From Paenibacillus macerans (GTDB lineage Bacteria > Bacillota > Bacilli > Paenibacillales > Paenibacillaceae): a DNA stretch of 41,615 nt. Numbering within the stretch: position 1 is the first letter of the stretch; the number at the start of each line of letters is the position of its first letter. The notes beneath the pieces were generated by a model. It ran no database searches. It was not told the origin of the DNA and was given only the letters and a program-made list of their open reading frames with translations. Both the position numbers and the translations under genes were made by a program. Shown in pieces: positions 38,311 through 41,615 of the stretch. The stretch spans positions 1 to 41,615 of the forward strand of contig NZ_JAMBOE010000030.1 of the NCBI RefSeq assembly GCF_023715465.1, read 5' to 3'.

Positions 38311-39672
38311 ATGAAATTCAGCGTCATCATTCCTGCGTATAATCGAGCTTTACAGCTCATGCTTACACTCACCGGATTTGAAACACAGGCGTATCCGATG
38401 GATCAATTTGAGGTGATTGTCGTTAATGACGGCTCCACCGACGATACGCTCACCAGGCTGGGGCAATACCAGCCTCCTTACCGGCTGCAAACCGTATCCA
38501 TAACGGAGAATACCGGAAGATCGGCCGCCCGGAATCGGGGCATTGCCGAGGCAAAGGGAGAATATATTATTTTCTGCGATCCGGATTTTCTCGTAACCCC
38601 CGATTTTGTCAGCGTCCATGCGTCGTATCATCAGAAGCACAAAAATGCGGTCGTCTCCGGCGTGCCCCATCTTTTCAGAATAGCCTACCCCCATTTTTAT
38701 CCTACTTTCTCCGAAGAAGAGAAACATGCCGCAGTACAAGTTCTTCAGGCATCGGGATTTTGGCGCGACGATTACGGGTATGCCCTTGAACCGGTCGAAA
38801 TCGTAACCCGGGAAGATGTTTTGCACCAAACCGGAAAACTTGCCCAAGTGGCCCCCCCCTGGGAAATGACCAAACAGCATTTCAAGGAATTCTCCACCAC
38901 GGATGTGGCTCCTTGGCTCATGTCCATCACACGCAACCTGTCCCTGCCTAAAAGATCGTTGCAGGCCGCGGGCGGGTTCAACGAAAGCTTTCGGAAACAC
39001 GGGCTTGAAGACTGGGAGCTGGGTTACCGCCTTCATCGACAGGGCTGTAAATTTATGACCATCGAAGAAATTATCGGGTTTCACCAGGAACATCCGGCTG
39101 GACACCGTTATGAGGATCCGGAGAAGGAGAACCTTCGGCTCATGTACAAGGAGCATGGTTTTTCCGACCCTGAGATAAGCATGTTTGCCGTGCTGTCGCC
39201 ATCAGAAGGGGTTGAGGACTATAAAAATACGCTCCGCATTTTGAAGGTTTTGCGCAAGAGCCGGCATAAATCGTTCCGCCAAACAGCCGGACTGCTGCGA
39301 CGGGCTTTGACGCGAGGCGCACGGCTTTTCTACGCTCAGCCCGATTCACCGGAATACGGGCACCTCAAAGCGTCGCTGAAGCAGGCGGCCGTAACCGCCA
39401 ACCAGTTATATGCCCAGCCGGATTTTCCAAACAAATTCCGCTCTATCAAAGACCTTTTATATCAAACCTGCCGCCAATTATTGCCGCCTGCTCCCCGCAA
39501 GCCGGCCCGGCGCAGAGCTTCCGGCTCAAGCAGGTTAAGAGCACGCAGATTGGGGGACAACGGATCTAAAGTACGCAGAACCAGAACGCGCAAACCGAGG
39601 GCGTACAGAACTGTTCCGGGGAAGTTTACATCACCAGGACGGAAAACGCGGCGGCGGAGAAGCAGGGGCTGA
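38311..39672 (+). CDS. Family 2 glycosyltransferase with a highly basic C-terminal tail
   Basis: GT-A fold glycosyltransferase of 453 residues. It begins MKFSVIIPAYNRALQLMLTL with the nucleotide-sugar motif EVIVVNDGSTDDT, then TGRSAARNRGIAEAKGEYIIFCDPDFLV, where DPD stands for the usual DxD. GLEDWELGYRLHRQGCKF is the acceptor-side ED motif. The last 60 residues are almost all Arg, Lys, Ser and Pro (RKPARRRASGSS...RKTRRRRSRG), unusual for the family. AGAGGTGA precedes the ATG. It likely transfers a sugar to a cell-surface polymer. The tail could bind an acidic partner or membrane. Confidence 0.85.
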   Translation: MKFSVIIPAYNRALQLMLTLTGFETQAYPMDQFEVIVVNDGSTDDTLTRLGQYQPPYRLQTVSITENTGRSAARNRGIAEAKGEYIIFCDPDFLVTPDFVSVHASYHQKHKNAVVSGVPHLFRIAYPHFYPTFSEEEKHAAVQVLQASGFWRDDYGYALEPVEIVTREDVLHQTGKLAQVAPPWEMTKQHFKEFSTTDVAPWLMSITRNLSLPKRSLQAAGGFNESFRKHGLEDWELGYRLHRQGCKFMTIEEIIGFHQEHPAGHRYEDPEKENLRLMYKEHGFSDPEISMFAVLSPSEGVEDYKNTLRILKVLRKSRHKSFRQTAGLLRRALTRGARLFYAQPDSPEYGHLKASLKQAAVTANQLYAQPDFPNKFRSIKDLLYQTCRQLLPPAPRKPARRRASGSSRLRARRLGDNGSKVRRTRTRKPRAYRTVPGKFTSPGRKTRRRRSRG

Positions 39673-39689
39673 ATCCAGTTGCAAAACAG

Positions 39690-39740
39690 AATGGGGCAGT
39701 CTCTTAAGGCGCAGAAGACGTACGCCGGAGATGCCCCATT
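39690..39740. terminator. Bidirectional stem-loop between convergent genes
   Basis: AATGGGGCA (39690-39698) and TGCCCCATT (39732-39740) form a perfect 9-bp stem, with an inner TCTC/GAGA extension. It separates the glycosyltransferase and ArsR-like genes. Confidence 0.65.
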
Positions 39741-39767
39741 GACCTGCATTTTACCAGACGGAAGCCG

Positions 39768-40463
39768 CTAATCCTCCATCGCCAAGGCGAAAGCTTCTTT
39801 CAAGCCCGCCTTGCCTTGCGGCGTAATTTTGATCGCTCTTGTATTCGGCAGACGCTGCACCCAATTGAGCTCCAGCAGCCTTTCCAGCAGCGCGTGACCC
39901 AGCGCTCCGGCCAAATGATGACGGCGTTCGCTCCAATCCAGACATTTGTGGGAAAAGGAGCGGCGTTTGCTTTTTACCTGGTTCAGGTCGATTTGAAAAT
40001 TTTCAAAAAAAGCTTCCCCTTTTTTCGTCACTTCAAACCCGCTTGCGCCTTCCTGCAAAATCCCTTCCCGGACCAGGCTTTGGGTCAAGCTCACCCCCAG
40101 GCTTCCGGCCAGATGATCGTAACAGGTGCGCGCGCGGCGCAGCGCTTGATTTTCCGCCGATTGCCCAAGCGACTTGATCTTCACGGGCGGCGCAATGGAC
40201 ATTAGCGATTCCATCACCTGCGCAACCTCCGGATTCCGGATGCCATAGTACCGGTGCCTGCCCTGCTTTTCGACGGCAATCAACCCCGCGTCGGCCATTT
40301 TGGCCAAGTGAAAACTTGCCGTTTGCGGCTGGATGCCCGCCATGCGAGCCAATTCTCCGGCCGCGTGGAATCTTCCGTCCATCAAAGCGGTCAGCATGGC
40401 CGAACGGGAGGCGTCGCTGACCATCGAGGCGATTAGGGCCACATTGGTGTTGACGGTTGCCAT
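39768..40463 (-). CDS. ArsR-like winged-helix transcriptional regulator
   Basis: Regulator of 231 residues. The N-terminal third is an ArsR-type winged helix: SDASRSAMLTALMDGRFHAAGELARMAGIQPQTASFHLAKMADAGLIAVEKQGRHRYYGI. The rest is a longer C-terminal domain of unknown role (RRARTCYDHLAGSLGVSLTQSLVREGIL...ALERLLELNWVQRLPNTRAIKITPQG). No CxC metal site is seen, so it is not a classical metal sensor. GGAGGGAG precedes the ATG at 40463. It is divergent from the flavin-reductase-like gene with 123 bp between starts, so control of that neighbour is likely but inferred. Confidence 0.88.
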   Translation of the reverse strand: MATVNTNVALIASMVSDASRSAMLTALMDGRFHAAGELARMAGIQPQTASFHLAKMADAGLIAVEKQGRHRYYGIRNPEVAQVMESLMSIAPPVKIKSLGQSAENQALRRARTCYDHLAGSLGVSLTQSLVREGILQEGASGFEVTKKGEAFFENFQIDLNQVKSKRRSFSHKCLDWSERRHHLAGALGHALLERLLELNWVQRLPNTRAIKITPQGKAGLKEAFALAMED

Positions 40464-40586
40464 GGGTAACTCCCTCCTTATCGCAAACGTTCTTTTTTGT
40501 GCATTCCATATTTCGATCATAGTGGAAATGTTCTTATTATACAATGGGAGAGAAGTTCGGAAGAAGTGATTGAAGGAGGAGCCAAG

Positions 40587-41222
40587 ATGAAACATACCAC
40601 GAATAACACGGAAGCAGGAGCGCCTGAAACCAGGGTAATCCACCCCAAAGTTTTATATTACGGAACCCCGGTAATTTTGCTGAGTACACTAAACGAGGAC
40701 GGTACCGCCAATATCAGCCCGATCTCGTCCTCGTGGGCGCTGGGGGATATCATCGTGCTGGGCATCGGTCTGGGCGGGAAAGCGGCGGAAAATTTGGACA
40801 GGCACCGAGAGTGCGTCATCAATCTTCCCGGCCCGGCCCTGTGGGAGCATGTGGAACGCCTGGCCCCGACAACCGGCAAGACCCCAGTGCCGGAAGCTAA
40901 ACGGGAGATGGGCTTTACCTTCGAAAAGGACAAGTTTGCGGTTAGCGGCTTAACGCCCGCGGCGTCGCATCAAGTAAAACCCGCGCGTATCCGGGAATGT
41001 CCCCTGCAGATCGAAGCCGAAGTCCTGTCCTTGCGCGTACCGGAACATACCCCGGATTTCGCCATCGTTGAAACCCGGGCGGTCCAGGTTCACGCCCACT
41101 GGAACATCATCCTGGACGAGAACCATATCGACCCGCGCAAATGGAGTCCGCTCATCTACAATTTCCGCCACTACTTCGGCTTGGGGGAGCGGCTGGGGAA
41201 GACGTTTCGGGCGGAGAGTTGA
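40587..41222 (+). CDS. Flavin-reductase-like FMN-binding protein
   Basis: Cytosolic flavoprotein of 211 residues with the flavin-reductase-like fold: LYYGTPVILLSTLNEDGTANISPISSSWALGDIIVLGIG forms the flavin-binding barrel, ENLDRHRECVINLPGPALWEHVERL the next strand, and EAEVLSLRVPEHTP...VETRAVQVHAHWNIILDENHIDPRKWSPLIYNFRHYF the C-terminal part. The ATG at 40587 follows AAGGAGGAG by six bases. Upstream frame to 40497 is the regulator's 5' region. Such proteins reduce FMN or act as oxidoreductases. The reaction cannot be specified. Divergent from the ArsR-like gene. Confidence 0.9.
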   Translation: MKHTTNNTEAGAPETRVIHPKVLYYGTPVILLSTLNEDGTANISPISSSWALGDIIVLGIGLGGKAAENLDRHRECVINLPGPALWEHVERLAPTTGKTPVPEAKREMGFTFEKDKFAVSGLTPAASHQVKPARIRECPLQIEAEVLSLRVPEHTPDFAIVETRAVQVHAHWNIILDENHIDPRKWSPLIYNFRHYFGLGERLGKTFRAES

Positions 41223-41298
41223 GGAGGAAATAAATGCATCGGCTCTGACTTCTACTTTGGAGCAATTGGCGGCTCTTCCTCAACTTTGGACGCTGCTC

Positions 41299-41430
41299 TA
41301 ACGGACACCAGCGACCTTATCCGCCCATTTCCCGGGTATTTCCCAGCCTAACGGACACACATGACCTTATTTCGCTCTAAACCAGTTCATCCAGGACGAT
41401 TTGAGCTAAATAAGGGCTTCTGTGTCACTA
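41299..41430. repeat. Family D short repeats
   Basis: TAACGGACACCAGCGACCTTAT (41299-41320) and TAACGGACACACATGACCTTAT (41349-41370) are direct copies 50 bp apart. ATAAGGGCTTCTGTGTC (about 41410-41427) is an inverted related copy. They follow the flavin-reductase-like gene. A 6-bp hairpin TCTAAC/GTTAGA lies near 41443-41462. The rest of 41223-41585 shows no gene. Confidence 0.6.
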
Positions 41431-41585
41431 GCCATGCGTAAAATCTAACATGAAACGTTAGAAATTAAAGGGAACGAAAAAGTTCAAGCACTTTCCAGGA
41501 TTTGGTCTTCCCAAGTAAAAAAAATTCTCCTAATGTGGAAGTGTGGCACACGTTATCCGTCACACTCACAAAAGGAGAAATTCCC

Positions 41586-41615
41586 ATGGATAACGTACCG
41601 AATTTATCGACCATT
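41586..41615 (+). CDS. Start of a gene running off the window
   Basis: ATG at 41586 with AAAGGAG eight bases upstream, then ten codons, MDNVPNLSTI, to the window end. GTGTG-G-CACAC (41542-41552) lies upstream. Ten residues are too few to name a family. A transposase is one possibility suggested by the repetitive spacer, but it is not supported by sequence. Confidence 0.5.
   Translation, partial: MDNVPNLSTI

Noticed and set aside
41299..41430. CRISPR array or attachment site in family D
   Set aside because: Only two direct copies plus one inverted copy, no spacer regularity, no cas or integrase gene.
1..41615. tRNA, rRNA or complete insertion sequences
   Set aside because: I saw no tRNA cloverleaf, rRNA core sequence, or transposase with matching terminal inverted repeats. 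Only the integrase tail and the unnamed gene start at 41586 hint at mobile DNA.

Overview
The window looks like chromosome of a Paenibacillus-type member of the Bacillales. The reasons are moderately high GC with strong AGGAGG-type ribosome binding sites, an S-layer-homology (SLH) protein with a TTG start, a T-box leader in front of a seryl-tRNA synthetase, many carbohydrate ABC/PTS genes, an AdaA-Ogt fusion, and several families of short intergenic repeats. The genus is inferred from gene content only.

Layout. (1) 0.4-2.3 kb: secreted SLH protein. (2) 2.7-5.3 kb: HxlR regulator divergent from an MFS exporter and an overlapping aldo/keto reductase. (3) 5.4-10.3 kb, minus strand: a ketose-type PTS operon, read as PRD regulator, EIIA, EIIB, EIIC, class II aldolase. 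(4) 10.4-14.3 kb: a patchwork of gene remnants (aminotransferase, VOC protein, integrase tail) around an intact VanRS-like two-component pair. At 13.5-13.84 kb it holds a compact unit that resembles a type I toxin-antitoxin locus: a 42-codon ORF and a convergent antisense promoter sharing a 13-bp perfect terminator. (5) 14.3-24.3 kb, minus strand: a glucoside operon, with LacI regulator, GH65 phosphorylase, solute-binding lipoprotein, two permeases, a debranching-type glycosidase and beta-phosphoglucomutase. Three 16-bp LacI-type operators sit just downstream of its promoter.

(6) 24.4-29.0 kb: lipoprotein, DUF421 membrane protein, DsrE-like protein, class V aminotransferase (cysteine desulfurase-like) and an EamA transporter. 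(7) 29.0-34.6 kb: nucleotidyltransferase-domain protein, the agmatine-to-putrescine pair AguA/AguB, Ada-type DNA repair, and repeat-rich spacers. (8) 34.6-41.6 kb: a pyrrolidone-carboxylate peptidase remnant, T-box plus SerRS paralogue, NlpC/P60 hydrolase, guanylate-kinase-like protein, a glycosyltransferase with a very basic tail, an ArsR-like regulator divergent from a flavin-reductase-like protein, and the first ten codons of a gene that runs off the window.

How the parts work together. In the glucoside operon the binding protein and permeases would import an alpha-glucoside, the GH65 enzyme would release beta-glucose-1-phosphate, and PgmB would convert it to glucose-6-phosphate. In the PTS operon, EIIA/B/C would import and phosphorylate a sugar whose bisphosphate the aldolase cleaves, with the PRD protein sensing PTS flux. 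Dispersed intergenic repeats of roughly 185-215 bp (called A and B here) and shorter ones (C and D) occupy most of the long gene-free stretches.
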